Of a DNA stretch of 40,035 nt, positions 1 to 8,788 are shown piece by piece. This DNA is from a virus. Location: IMG/VR virus record IMGVR_UViG_3300042691_044271, positions 1-40,035 of that record, one strand, 5' to 3'. A program made the position numbers and the translations under genes. Each line of letters opens with the position of its first letter. The first letter of the stretch is position 1. The notes under the pieces are model-generated. The model had not been told where the DNA came from. It saw only the letters and a program-made list of their open reading frames with translations, and did not search any database.

Positions 1-2893
1 GTAACGTAGTAAGATTTTGAATCTGTGGATGTATCGTAGTCAACAATTTCGTAGTAGATGCAGCGGTGGGGAGAGATTTCTCAATCCACTTCGATGAGTC
101 AAATAGCGAATTGTTATTTCCGATAAAAGTTAATAATTCTTGTTCCGAATATCCGATATTATACTCCTCCGAAGCGAGTGAATTGACTAATGAATTGGTA
201 TTATCAGTTACAAAATCATTACCTATGTTGGTTGATAATTTCGAAAGACTTGTCTGGTCAACTTTGTCATAATTCACACACCATAAGAACTGGTTATCAA
301 CCTGTGTAACAGTTCTGGTTCCAGATTCATTAGTTACTAACTCATTCTGTGAATTTACCCAGAAAACTTGTGGGGCCGATGTGTTATAAACATCAGTATT
401 TGAAATTGCTATGTATTCCCTACTAGATAATAATCCAAGAGATGTCTCTGTAGATCTATTTCTAAATTTCAACAAGAAATCTTTTATAACATAAATACTA
501 TTTACATAAACCCTACCAGTTGGTACACCAGAAGCCACATACTGATCTAAGTAATCTTCTAACTCAACGTTGAATGACAACTCAGAACCATTCTTTACTA
601 CAAATTGTTCACTATTTCGGTAAAGAATAATTTCAAGTTCACCCTTAGTCCGTTTGATTCTCTCTTCAAGTGACTTAACTCTGGCTTCTAGTTTTTGCAA
701 ATAAACAAACAAATCCAAGTTTAATCCATTTTCATCCCTAAATCCAGACAGAATACTGTCAGTATTATGATAATAGGTGTTTCCATTAACTGTAATTTGG
801 TCGGACAAGTGATCATCCAAACCACGAGCAGATAAATTAGCAGTTACAGCTACCCTCATACTTTCCTTATCAGCTTCCTTCAATATAAAGTCAGTCTCAT
901 TCAAGACATTAGCGAGATTTTCAGGAAATTCTACTATCAATGGCTCACTCCAATCCGATTCAACCGGAGATTCAGGCCAACCAACCTCAGAAATTGACTT
1001 GATCTTCATTTCTACTCTTTCATTAGCTTGAATCGCAATGTCAATTTGATTAATATTTGGAGTATCAGCATCTGATATATCCTCAATCTGCCAGGTATAA
1101 GTATTTGTCGATTTGTCATAAATTCTTTTCCTCACATCGGTTTTGAATTCTTCCCAATTTGAAGCAGCCGCTGTCTGACTTGTTCCATTGACACTCTCAA
1201 ACCTTATTGTTTCTACAGGAGACTCCCTACCGTCATTACTCAAATACCTATACTGTACACGAAACTGTACAATCTCTTGAGGTTGAGAACCTCTTGTGAT
1301 TATTGCTTCTGGTATTTCCCAGAATCCTCTAATTCGATACTTTGGTTCAACTTTAGTCTGTGGTGATTTCGACAAATCAAGTAATTGGGTTGTAACAGAG
1401 GATAGTAAATTTAATTTAGATTCTCTATTACGATTAAGAACGTCCATATCAATCGATAGTTGTTTCTGCACCCCATCGAATGCAAATTTACCAAACTTTG
1501 ATTGAGCCATTTTCTCTTTTACAGACTTCTCAATTTGTTCAACTTCTGATTTAAGACTTCTTTGTTGATTATGTAAATTTTTAAGTTTATTAGTATCAGG
1601 TGTGTCTGTTAAGTGTTTATTAATCTGAACTACCTTGAAATTATTTATATTCAAAACCGGTGTGTTTGGAATACCAGCTTGCTTATTGGGTGTTTTTTTA
1701 ACAACTAGATCATTAAGTACATCACCATAATCATTTACAAAATCTGTGTAATATTGTTCCAATGAAATTGAGGAATTAGTTTCTCTCAAATCATTTGTCC
1801 ACATGCCCATACCTGGACTCCAGTTTTTCGACATTATAAAATTATCCATATTCATGGATTTCAAGAAAATAACATTCCTCTCATTGTATCCTATGCTAAT
1901 TCTTACTCTTTTATTATACTGAACAGGTGAGTAAATTTTCATTATATTGTCCCCAATCGGAATTGGTTCCAATCCTTCTACTCTTTCAAATCTTAATCTA
2001 GGGTATGATAGTTCAGTTGATAATTCAATAATTTTATACCTAGTTGAAGTTACTGGAGTATTTATTATCATTTCGTCACCAATTTTCAGTGTTCTCAACT
2101 CTTGAAAATCTTGACCATCTATTCTAAAATTTCTAACATATTGTAGTGTATTGGTAACGTACCAAAGCTTGCGATTTAGAAAATCCTCCTCAGTTCTTAA
2201 TATACTGAACAAACCATCTAACTCCAAGAAGTTTGGCTCCAAGTCAAACATTTGTTCGTCATAATTTGGATTATTTGGCTCAACCAAACCTGGTGTGTTA
2301 GTATGCCAAGTTAGAAACTCATCGAGTGAAAATGAATTTTGGTTTCTAAAAAGAGTATTGAATGAGTTAAGAGCGGCTTGGCCCAATGGCGTGAAATTAC
2401 CATCTACATCCTGAGCAAACTCAATTATATACCTTCTACATAAAATCTTTCTAACATTGTTTTCAACTTGACCGTCTAGATTCAATTCTATAAAAAGTTG
2501 CGGATTAAGTAACCCATCAAAGAACCAGTTCTTTTGGGTAACAAATGAGGTTAGTGGATTTAATGTTCCTATATCATTTGGCTCCCTATTTAAGTCTACG
2601 GTAACAACTTTTCTAAATTTTGTACCATTTGAAGGTTGTATTAAAGCGCCAGCATCATTAATACTGTATATTGAGTTTAGATTGTTACTCAATCTATCGA
2701 TTTCGGATTTCAAGTATCCGAAGGACGGCAAACTTATTTGGCGAGAATTTCCCGTACCATCAACAATATCAAATGTCACGGAATTTTCATTACCAGAAAT
2801 TAAACTATTTATACTGGATAGTACTTTTACTACATTTTCATTTAATTTAATAACTTCCTCAGCTAAAACATGATAGGAACTATTTATTGCCAT
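1..2893 (-). CDS. Large virion structural protein, C-terminus beyond the window
   Basis: I read the minus strand from the ATG at 2893-2891 to base 1 and found no in-frame stop, so at least 964 residues are encoded and the end lies off the left edge. The protein starts MAINSSYHVLAEEV. It is rich in N, S and T and in beta-type sequence. Around residues 520-665 it resembles a fibronectin-III-like segment (a YRYLSNDGRESPVE stretch, then W-rich strands). Possible coiled coils lie at about 421-465 and 731-755 (EARVKSLEERIKRTKGELE). This composition fits a baseplate or tail-associated virion protein; I recognise no specific family. The candidate phage promoter motif lies about 20 nt upstream. The small plus-strand reading frames here are shadows. 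Confidence 0.8.
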   Translation of the reverse strand, partial: MAINSSYHVLAEEVIKLNENVVKVLSSINSLISGNENSVTFDIVDGTGNSRQISLPSFGYLKSEIDRLSNNLNSIYSINDAGALIQPSNGTKFRKVVTVDLNREPNDIGTLNPLTSFVTQKNWFFDGLLNPQLFIELNLDGQVENNVRKILCRRYIIEFAQDVDGNFTPLGQAALNSFNTLFRNQNSFSLDEFLTWHTNTPGLVEPNNPNYDEQMFDLEPNFLELDGLFSILRTEEDFLNRKLWYVTNTLQYVRNFRIDGQDFQELRTLKIGDEMIINTPVTSTRYKIIELSTELSYPRLRFERVEGLEPIPIGDNIMKIYSPVQYNKRVRISIGYNERNVIFLKSMNMDNFIMSKNWSPGMGMWTNDLRETNSSISLEQYYTDFVNDYGDVLNDLVVKKTPNKQAGIPNTPVLNINNFKVVQINKHLTDTPDTNKLKNLHNQQRSLKSEVEQIEKSVKEKMAQSKFGKFAFDGVQKQLSIDMDVLNRNRESKLNLLSSVTTQLLDLSKSPQTKVEPKYRIRGFWEIPEAIITRGSQPQEIVQFRVQYRYLSNDGRESPVETIRFESVNGTSQTAAASNWEEFKTDVRKRIYDKSTNTYTWQIEDISDADTPNINQIDIAIQANERVEMKIKSISEVGWPESPVESDWSEPLIVEFPENLANVLNETDFILKEADKESMRVAVTANLSARGLDDHLSDQITVNGNTYYHNTDSILSGFRDENGLNLDLFVYLQKLEARVKSLEERIKRTKGELEIILYRNSEQFVVKNGSELSFNVELEDYLDQYVASGVPTGRVYVNSIYVIKDFLLKFRNRSTETSLGLLSSREYIAISNTDVYNTSAPQVFWVNSQNELVTNESGTRTVTQVDNQFLWCVNYDKVDQTSLSKLSTNIGNDFVTDNTNSLVNSLASEEYNIGYSEQELLTFIGNNNSLFDSSKWIEKSLPTAASTTKLLTTIHPQIQNLTTL

Positions 2894-2910
2894 TACTATG
2901 GTTTATTTTT

Positions 2911-2925
2911 TTAATATATATTAAG
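2911..2925 (-). promoter_or_regulatory. Candidate phage promoter motif upstream of the 2893 (-) gene
   Basis: The minus strand reads CTTAATATATATTAA, matching the recurrent TTAATATATAA motif at 10 of 11 positions. The downstream end of the match is about 20 nt from the ATG at 2893. TTAATATATATTAA is a perfect palindrome, so orientation is not fixed by sequence alone. Confidence 0.5.
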
Positions 2926-2953
2926 TTCCAACCTTTCAAATAAGTCTTGAAGA

Positions 2954-4822
2954 CTATTTTCTCAAATTGGACCAATTGTATTCGTATTCGCTATTCATTC
3001 TCATGACGTAATTAACAGCATTTTCTTCAAGACCAAATTTACTCTCACAACTTAGTGGATTTTGAGCATTAAAATCATAAGCCCAATCTTTGATACCTAA
3101 CTGGTCGAATCTCATTTTTATTTGCTCATTGTAGTATGTACTTATCATTCGAACCCTTCTTTGAATATCCTTTCTAGTCGCATTTTGTGTGTTTGAATCA
3201 TGATAAAACTGCAAATATAGCAACTTTGGTATTCTAACCATCTTAGTCATGAGAAAAGTCCTCACCAACAACTCATAATCATCAGCTATTGATAATCTTC
3301 GATTATGACCACCAATAGAATGGTAGAAAAATCTGTCCCAAGCTCTAAAATGATTCGGGACACCAACAATGTGTCTAATTGTTTTAGGATTTATATTCGG
3401 AGTATTAACTGTTTTATAGTTTCTACCATTGAAAGATTCATCTCTATAAGCACCATATCCGAAAGAAAAATAGTCACCGTAAGTTAAAGAATTGTGGTTT
3501 TCGTCTATCTCTGCAAAGTCGGAGTAAACAAACTTACAGTCTGGATATTTCTGAAAAGCTTCAACCATGAGTTGTCCAGCATCTGGTGTTATATAGTCGT
3601 CATGGTCCAATTCCATTAAGTAAACACCATTACACAAACAAGCTGCTCTATATTTTGACTCACCAACAATTCCTTGAGTTTTTTTGTGAAAATCATAAAC
3701 CCTCACCCTACCGTCTGTTTCAGCTATTTTCTCAGCTATTTTAAGAGTTTTACCACCATCATTTGAATCGTTTACCAAAACCCACTCCCAGTTGGAATAG
3801 GTTTGATTCTTCACAGATTCATATGTTCTCCATAGTTTATCACCAGTATTATAAATCGGAGTAAAAAAACTTATCAATGGATTGTTTCTGTAGTGTTGAT
3901 CCATAATGTAATTGGTGGCGCAGTTGAATGCTGCCTCCCCGATTTCCTCTTTAAAATTATCAAAATGTATCCACCTCTTCCTTATATCATAAGATTTGTG
4001 ATTCAAATTCTCAAAAATGTTAAAAGATTCACCAACTGTGACTATACAATCGGGATCGAAACTTTTTAATTTAGAATCTAATTTTTCATCTGTTAGATCT
4101 TGTTCGGTGAATAACTCGACCGACTCGAATTTAGCATAGAATTTAGATTCTAATTTTTTTTGATCTTCCATTCCTAACAATAGGATTCTTGGAAGAGTAC
4201 GTTTGTTTGGTTTTTTATTTTGCTGGAAATAATTGTAGTAGCAGAGAATTTCATCAATAAAAATAAATTTATTTTTATTCCTATTAAATATTTCCTCTAT
4301 AAACATACCATCACCAACATAATAACCCTTTGGTATTCTAACTTCATTGATGAGTTCTCTTTTGAGTAAAAATTGAGCCATGTCAATTTTACCAACTTTT
4401 ACTAAATTTTCACCACACTCTCTAATATCAAGTCCAGTAAAATCAATTCCTCCAATTTTTTGTTGAAATATAAATCCTGAGAATTTCTTGTTAGTTTTAA
4501 TTACTTCGGATATTCTTGTGTAAAAGTTCTCATGAATTACATTGTCATCATCCAAAACATAAATCCATCCAGATTTTATAGAATCAATTGTTTCATTTAT
4601 CAACTGATGACCATGATCACCCTCTTCACTCTTTATGTAACTTACATTTATTTTATCTCCCGAAAGTAGCAGAATTATTTCGACTGGTATATCTTGTATG
4701 ACATTAGTGTCAAAGATAATATGCCAATTTATGTCAAATTTGTCAGTATTGAAAACTGTTTTTTTTATTTCCCCCAAATGAGATAGTCTAGTACACCTCG
4801 TAATAACGTGAATTGATTCCAT
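2954..4822 (-). CDS. Tandem-domain family 2-like glycosyltransferase
   Basis: This 622-residue protein appears to carry two GT-A type domains. The N-terminal one (about 1-200) has an acidic DDDN motif at 91-94 after a hydrophobic strand (GWIYVL), typical of the nucleotide-sugar and metal site. The C-terminal one (about 315-570) is a clear GT2 domain: PLISFFTPIYNTGDKLW, then WEWVLVNDSNDGG and the DHDD motif at 406-409. Enzymes of this type transfer a sugar from a nucleotide donor to a glycan or protein. The acceptor is unknown. Its position beside virion genes suggests decoration of fibre proteins or of host surface glycans. The linker at about 205-310 matches nothing I recognise. The start is the only ATG that keeps the first strand intact. 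Confidence 0.85.
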   Translation of the reverse strand: MESIHVITRCTRLSHLGEIKKTVFNTDKFDINWHIIFDTNVIQDIPVEIILLLSGDKINVSYIKSEEGDHGHQLINETIDSIKSGWIYVLDDDNVIHENFYTRISEVIKTNKKFSGFIFQQKIGGIDFTGLDIRECGENLVKVGKIDMAQFLLKRELINEVRIPKGYYVGDGMFIEEIFNRNKNKFIFIDEILCYYNYFQQNKKPNKRTLPRILLLGMEDQKKLESKFYAKFESVELFTEQDLTDEKLDSKLKSFDPDCIVTVGESFNIFENLNHKSYDIRKRWIHFDNFKEEIGEAAFNCATNYIMDQHYRNNPLISFFTPIYNTGDKLWRTYESVKNQTYSNWEWVLVNDSNDGGKTLKIAEKIAETDGRVRVYDFHKKTQGIVGESKYRAACLCNGVYLMELDHDDYITPDAGQLMVEAFQKYPDCKFVYSDFAEIDENHNSLTYGDYFSFGYGAYRDESFNGRNYKTVNTPNINPKTIRHIVGVPNHFRAWDRFFYHSIGGHNRRLSIADDYELLVRTFLMTKMVRIPKLLYLQFYHDSNTQNATRKDIQRRVRMISTYYNEQIKMRFDQLGIKDWAYDFNAQNPLSCESKFGLEENAVNYVMRMNSEYEYNWSNLRK

Positions 4823-4847
4823 AAATAATTTTATGGAAATTTATATT

Positions 4848-4882
4848 TTTGTTGTTTCGGGTTAAAAATTCATATATCTTTG
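4848..4882 (+). promoter_or_regulatory. Bacteroidota-type promoter for the sigma-factor operon
   Basis: The -7 element TATCTTTG (4875-4882) matches the Bacteroidota consensus TAnnTTTG. A -33 TTTG at 4848-4851 gives a 23-nt spacer; GTTG at 4851-4854 would give 20. The start codon of the sigma gene is 96 nt further on, which leaves a leader of roughly 90 nt. Confidence 0.65.
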
Positions 4883-4978
4883 TGTTGTTAAAAAAACAAA
4901 TCAGTAAACACCAATATAAATATTGGCACACTATTTGTTGTCATAGGAGAAAATAGAAAAATAATAAAATAGAATAAT

Positions 4979-5584
4979 ATGTCAGAAACAAATCAAATTA
5001 ATTCATTCAGAGAACATGAAACACTGTTCAAAGAGAAAACTGGTAATGATTTCACTTTTTTTTACAAAAAGTATTACCCAAAGTTGATTTATTACACTTC
5101 AAAAATGTGTGGAGATCAACAAAAAGCCGAGGACATTACAACGGAGTCCTTTATGACAGCTTTTGAGAAAATCGATAAGTATGAAAAGGAGAAAGCTCAA
5201 TTTTCCACCTGGCTTTTTACAATTGCTAGGAACATACTTTTACAAGACATAAAAGCTTCTAAAAAGACAATATCCCTCGATATTGAATATGATGAGGAAG
5301 GTACCACATTGAAGGATTTCATACAAGAGGAATCTTCAGAAACACATGTTCACGAATTGAATCAGAAGAAAGCAGAGATAATGAAGGATCACATCTCACG
5401 ACTAAAAGAACCGTATAAGAAAGTCATTGAAATGAGAGAAATAAAACGAATGGCTTATAAGGATATAGCTGACGAACTTGGGAAGAATCTCTCAACCATA
5501 AAAAGTCAAATTAGAAATGGTAGAATTCTTTTGATTTCACAAACTAAAAGGGAATTCGATTTTTTGGACGAATTCTATTTATAA
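4979..5584 (+). CDS. RNA polymerase sigma factor, ECF-like
   Basis: The 201-residue protein has the two-domain plan of ECF sigma factors. Region 2 covers about residues 25-93, with FYKKYYPKLIYYTSKMCG, then AEDITTESFMTAFEKIDKY and the FSTWLFTIARN segment of region 2.3-2.4. Region 4 covers about 140-190, with LKEPYKKVIEMREI followed by the helix-turn-helix YKDIADELGKNLSTIKSQI. It should bind core RNA polymerase and direct it to non-housekeeping promoters. It is the first gene after a host-type promoter and is followed by thioredoxin. It is a candidate for the factor that reads the TTAATATATAA motif found upstream of virion genes, which is inference from context only. Confidence 0.9.
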   Translation: MSETNQINSFREHETLFKEKTGNDFTFFYKKYYPKLIYYTSKMCGDQQKAEDITTESFMTAFEKIDKYEKEKAQFSTWLFTIARNILLQDIKASKKTISLDIEYDEEGTTLKDFIQEESSETHVHELNQKKAEIMKDHISRLKEPYKKVIEMREIKRMAYKDIADELGKNLSTIKSQIRNGRILLISQTKREFDFLDEFYL

Positions 5585-5601
5585 AATAAAAAAAAAATAC
5601 T

Positions 5602-5925
5602 ATGTATTATTCATCAAAAATTAATAATGAAAGTCTAGATAATTTTCTATCAACCGCTGAACTCGCTATGTTATATGTAAAAGCCTCTTGGTGTGGTCCT
5701 TGCAAAATGCTATCACCAGTTGTGGATGAAATCGCCAATGAAAAGAATGACAATCTCATAGTTGGGAAAATAGACGCAGACGAGGATATGGAATTCGTAA
5801 AATCATTGAGTGTGAGGAATGTACCAACTATCTTATTCTACAAGAACGGCGAATTAGTCGAAAGGAGCGTTGGTGCAAAATCAAAAGGAGATATTCATAA
5901 AATTATAGAAAATATTTCACAATGA
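5602..5925 (+). CDS. trxA: Thioredoxin
   Basis: This is a 107-residue single-domain thioredoxin with the WCGPC active site (cysteines at residues 31 and 34) and the cis-proline loop NVPTILFY (Pro75). It should be a cytosolic dithiol-disulfide oxidoreductase. It has no signal peptide. Its TGA overlaps the ATG of the next gene (ATGA at 5922-5925), which implies translational coupling. Phage thioredoxins can reduce ribonucleotide reductase or act as polymerase partners; no reductase lies in this window, so the partner is unknown. Confidence 0.93.
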   Translation: MYYSSKINNESLDNFLSTAELAMLYVKASWCGPCKMLSPVVDEIANEKNDNLIVGKIDADEDMEFVKSLSVRNVPTILFYKNGELVERSVGAKSKGDIHKIIENISQ

Positions 5926-6890
5926 GTGTTATTCGATCGTTTGTAAATAAACACTATAAACATTTTAATGCAGCCACGTTAAAGGATGCTGCAGATTCCT
6001 ATATAAAACATGTAGAGGGTGGGGGCAAAATGATGATTACGTTAGCGGGAGCTATGAGCACCGCCGAACTTGGTATATCACTCGCCGAAATGATTAGAAA
6101 AGATAAAGTACATATAATTTCTTGTACCGGTGCAAATCTAGAAGAAGATTTGATGAATCTCGTTGCTCACTCACATTATAAAAGAGTTCCAAATTATCGA
6201 GACCTAACACCACAAGATGAGTGGGATCTATTGGAACAAGGATTAAATAGAGTAACTGATACTTGTATACCAGAAGAAGAAGCATTCAGAAAGATTCAGA
6301 AAGTGGTTGAAAAGTATTGGAAACTTTCAAATAATACAGGTGTTTCATTATTCCCACATGAATATCTTTATTCGATTATTAAGAATAGAGATTTAGAATT
6401 TGAGTACGAAATTGATCCAAAAGATAGTTGGTTAGTTGCAGCTGCTGAAAAGAACATTCCACTTATCGTACCAGGTTGGGAAGATTCAACTCTTGGAAAT
6501 ATCTTTGCATCAAATGTAATTAAGGGAAATTTAAAATCCACAGATATTAAAGGAGGCATTGATTATATGGTCTTTCTATCCAAGTGGTATAGAGAAAATT
6601 CAGAGGGAAAGGGGGTTGGATTCTTTCAAATCGGTGGTGGTATTGCGGGTGATTTTCCAATTTGTGTAGTACCAATGATGTATCAAGACTTAGAATGGAC
6701 TGATGTTCCTTTCTGGTCTTACTTTTGTCAGATTTCTGATTCAACCACTAGTTATGGTTCGTATTCCGGAGCAGTTCCAAATGAGAAAATAACTTGGGGC
6801 AAATTAGATATAACAACACCAAAATTCATTATAGAAAGTGACGCAACCATTGTCGCACCTTTGATTTTTTCTTACATTTTAGGAGAATAA
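5922..6890 (+). CDS. Deoxyhypusine-synthase-like protein
   Basis: The 322-residue protein matches the deoxyhypusine synthase family along its length. Recognisable segments are MMITLAGAMSTAELGISLAE near residue 38, IISCTGANLEEDLMNLVAH, the glycine-rich FFQIGGGIAGDFP, and a C-terminal WGKL followed by a DATIVAPL strand. Lys294 in WGK aligns with the catalytic lysine that forms the enzyme-imine intermediate in eukaryotic deoxyhypusine synthase (human K329). The family transfers the aminobutyl group of spermidine in an NAD-dependent reaction. Bacteria lack eIF5A, and bacterial relatives are thought to act on free polyamines, for example as homospermidine synthase. Substrate here is uncertain. It overlaps the thioredoxin gene by 4 nt. 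A SpeD gene in the same window supports a polyamine role. Confidence 0.88.
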   Translation: MSVIRSFVNKHYKHFNAATLKDAADSYIKHVEGGGKMMITLAGAMSTAELGISLAEMIRKDKVHIISCTGANLEEDLMNLVAHSHYKRVPNYRDLTPQDEWDLLEQGLNRVTDTCIPEEEAFRKIQKVVEKYWKLSNNTGVSLFPHEYLYSIIKNRDLEFEYEIDPKDSWLVAAAEKNIPLIVPGWEDSTLGNIFASNVIKGNLKSTDIKGGIDYMVFLSKWYRENSEGKGVGFFQIGGGIAGDFPICVVPMMYQDLEWTDVPFWSYFCQISDSTTSYGSYSGAVPNEKITWGKLDITTPKFIIESDATIVAPLIFSYILGE

Positions 6891-6892
6891 AT

Positions 6893-7078
6893 ATGGAAAC
6901 AAATGGTAGGTGGGTTATTGTGAAAAATAACAATGGTGACATGGAACTTAAACCTTTTGAAAATTCCAAAGATTTGGAAGTTATTGAAGAATTTGAAAAA
7001 TTCAGTGAAGCGAAAGAAGCATTTAACTTCTATCTCTATATTTTACTACCAAAATTTGGACAAAACATGAATTTTTAA
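6893..7078 (+). CDS. Small hypothetical protein (61 aa)
   Basis: I do not recognise this protein. It starts METNGRWVIVKNNNGDMELK and continues with an acidic helix (LEVIEEFEKFSEAKEAFNFY). It begins 3 nt after the preceding stop and has a GGAG-like sequence 9 nt upstream of its ATG (6881-6884), so it is probably co-translated with the deoxyhypusine-synthase-like gene. Its 3' end contains the promoter of the next gene. Confidence 0.65.
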   Translation: METNGRWVIVKNNNGDMELKPFENSKDLEVIEEFEKFSEAKEAFNFYLYILLPKFGQNMNF

Positions 7079-7086
7079 TATATTTG
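7055..7086 (+). promoter_or_regulatory. Bacteroidota-type promoter just upstream of the phosphoesterase gene
   Basis: TTTG at 7055-7058, a 20-nt spacer and TATATTTG at 7079-7086 fit the host consensus exactly. The -7 element ends only 4 nt before the ATG at 7091, so the transcript would be leaderless or nearly so. The same stretch also reads TTAATATATTT (7075-7085), a 9 of 11 match to the candidate phage motif, so either factor could use it. Confidence 0.5.
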
Positions 7087-7090
7087 CAAT

Positions 7091-7828
7091 ATGGTTTTAA
7101 TTCTTGGGGACATACATGGTAACTTTAATTTCTTAAAGCACCAAATAAATATGAAAAATATTACCGACTGCAGTATTATTCAAGTTGGTGATTTTGGCAT
7201 AGGTTTTACTTACTTGGAAAATGATGAAAACACACTAAAGAATTTAAATGATTTTCTAAACGAAGTCAATGTGAATCTTTATGTTATTCGGGGGAATCAT
7301 GACAATCCTGTTTTTTTTAAAGGAGATCATCAATATAGTAATCTGAAACTTTTACCAGACTATACCACATTGAATATCGATGGATATAACTTCCTTTTTA
7401 TCGGTGGTGGAATCAGTGTAGATAGAACTCAAAGAATAAAGGAAAATAATTCAAATATCCGATATGGAAGTAGGAAAAAGTGTTATTGGGAAGGTGAAGT
7501 AGTAGAATATAAACCCGAAATAACTAAAAGTATAAGAGGTATCGAATTTGTAATTACTCACACGGCACCAGATTGGTGTGAACCCAATAATAAATTGGGA
7601 TTTGGAAGTTTTGTTGAAGATTGGGCAAAATATGATAGCAAATTAATTAGTGATCTATCTTATGAAAGAAATCTAATGTCTAATATATTTCTTGATTTAT
7701 ATGAAAATAATAAAATCAAAAAGCATTTTTATGGTCACTTTCATAAAAGTTATTTTGACACTCACGATGGAGTAGACCATCACCTTTTGGATATAAACGA
7801 ATTTTATACATTAAATATAGATAGATAA
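7091..7828 (+). CDS. Calcineurin-like metallophosphoesterase
   Basis: The 245-residue protein carries the di-metal phosphoesterase motifs in order: GDIHG (residues 6-10), GDFG (33-36), GNHD (68-71), a later histidine in VITHTAPDW, and GHFH near the C-terminus. These ligate two divalent metals and hydrolyse phosphomono- or diesters. Substrate cannot be told from sequence; phage members include protein phosphatases, cyclic-nucleotide phosphodiesterases and nucleases. It appears to be cytosolic, with no membrane segment. It may be expressed from its own promoter immediately upstream. Confidence 0.92.
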   Translation: MVLILGDIHGNFNFLKHQINMKNITDCSIIQVGDFGIGFTYLENDENTLKNLNDFLNEVNVNLYVIRGNHDNPVFFKGDHQYSNLKLLPDYTTLNIDGYNFLFIGGGISVDRTQRIKENNSNIRYGSRKKCYWEGEVVEYKPEITKSIRGIEFVITHTAPDWCEPNNKLGFGSFVEDWAKYDSKLISDLSYERNLMSNIFLDLYENNKIKKHFYGHFHKSYFDTHDGVDHHLLDINEFYTLNIDR

Positions 7829-7910
7829 AAAACATTTTTTAGTTACGATATATAACTTTAAGTTTGAGAAAGAATTGGGCCCCACAAAGGGGTTCAAAAA
7901 AAAAATTTCT

Positions 7911-8756
7911 ATGTTTAACACACTTACTTACAATGCTCTCGTTCAAAAAATGAGAGACTTTTTTTTGCAAAAAGGGTTTATTGAAGTCCCAACACAATCA
8001 AGACTTTCAATTTTAGCAGCTTGTGAAAACCCACATTCAATTACCACATTCAATTACCAAGGGGAAGTATGGCCACTTCCACAAACGGGTCAGATGTGGT
8101 TAGAGTACGAACTCCTAAAAAATCCAGATTGGGATGGGTGTTTCTGTATTTCAACATCTTATCGTCAAGAAACCAATCCAATTCCGGGAAGACACGAAAT
8201 GATTTTCCCCATGTTTGAATTTGAATCAAAGGGTGGAATTGAAGAAATGTTGAAATTGGAATCTGAACTACTTTCACACCTAGGATTTGATAGTCCAGTT
8301 GAATGTAAATATGATGATGTATGTCAAGAATATGGTGGTGTCCCAATCCTTGAAAATGAACACGAACAAAAGATGTGGGAGGAGAAAGGATCTATCGTGT
8401 CACTACAATACTTCCCAGTCAGAACTAATCCATTTTGGAATATGAAACATAATGATAATGGAATCTTCAATAAGGTTGATGTTATTCTTTATGGTCAAGA
8501 AACAATCGGTTCGGCTGAAAGAAGTTGTGACGTTTCAAAAATGAGAGAAATGTTCTACACAATTGAAGATGGAAAATATTCTGAAAAACTTTTTGAATTA
8601 TTCGGAAAAGAAAGGGTTGAAAAGGAACTTGAGATTTTTTTCACTCATGAATTTTTCCCAAGATTTGGAGGAGGAATTGGAATGACAAGACTGGCCAGGG
8701 CTTACGAATTAATGACAAAAGAAAAAACACAAATTGAAGAATTAGTGGAATTGTAA
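7911..8756 (+). CDS. Class II aminoacyl-tRNA-synthetase-like catalytic core, Asp/Asn type
   Basis: I chose the ATG at 7911 (281 residues) over a TTG at 7875 because the extra residues are lysine-rich and unrelated to the fold. The protein begins with a motif-1 region (RDFFLQKGFIEVPTQS). Motif 2 is at about 79-104 (SYRQETNPIPGRHEM, catalytic Arg85 and Glu87). Motif 3 begins at about 253 (GGGIGMTRLARAYEL, Arg260). These resemble AspRS/AsnRS and the stand-alone asparagine-synthetase-related paralogues. No anticodon-binding OB domain is present, so ordinary tRNA charging is doubtful. It may make asparagine or activate an amino acid for transfer to another acceptor. A strong terminator follows directly. 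Confidence 0.82.
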   Translation: MFNTLTYNALVQKMRDFFLQKGFIEVPTQSRLSILAACENPHSITTFNYQGEVWPLPQTGQMWLEYELLKNPDWDGCFCISTSYRQETNPIPGRHEMIFPMFEFESKGGIEEMLKLESELLSHLGFDSPVECKYDDVCQEYGGVPILENEHEQKMWEEKGSIVSLQYFPVRTNPFWNMKHNDNGIFNKVDVILYGQETIGSAERSCDVSKMREMFYTIEDGKYSEKLFELFGKERVEKELEIFFTHEFFPRFGGGIGMTRLARAYELMTKEKTQIEELVEL

Positions 8757-8757
8757 A

Positions 8758-8788
8758 AGAGAGGGGTTATTCCCCTCTCTTTTTTTTT
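8758..8788 (+). terminator. Rho-independent terminator after the synthetase-like gene
   Basis: AGAGAGGGG (8758-8766), loop TTATT and CCCCTCTCT (8772-8780) form a perfect 9-bp stem, followed by eight further Ts. The stop of the convergent minus-strand gene lies in the T-tract. Confidence 0.93.

Noticed and set aside
66-2873. Three short plus-strand reading frames
   Set aside because: They lie opposite a minus-strand frame open for 964 codons with coherent structural-protein sequence.
7875-7910. TTG start for the synthetase-like gene
   Set aside because: It adds a lysine-rich tail with no counterpart in the fold; the ATG at 7911 sits directly before the motif-1 region.
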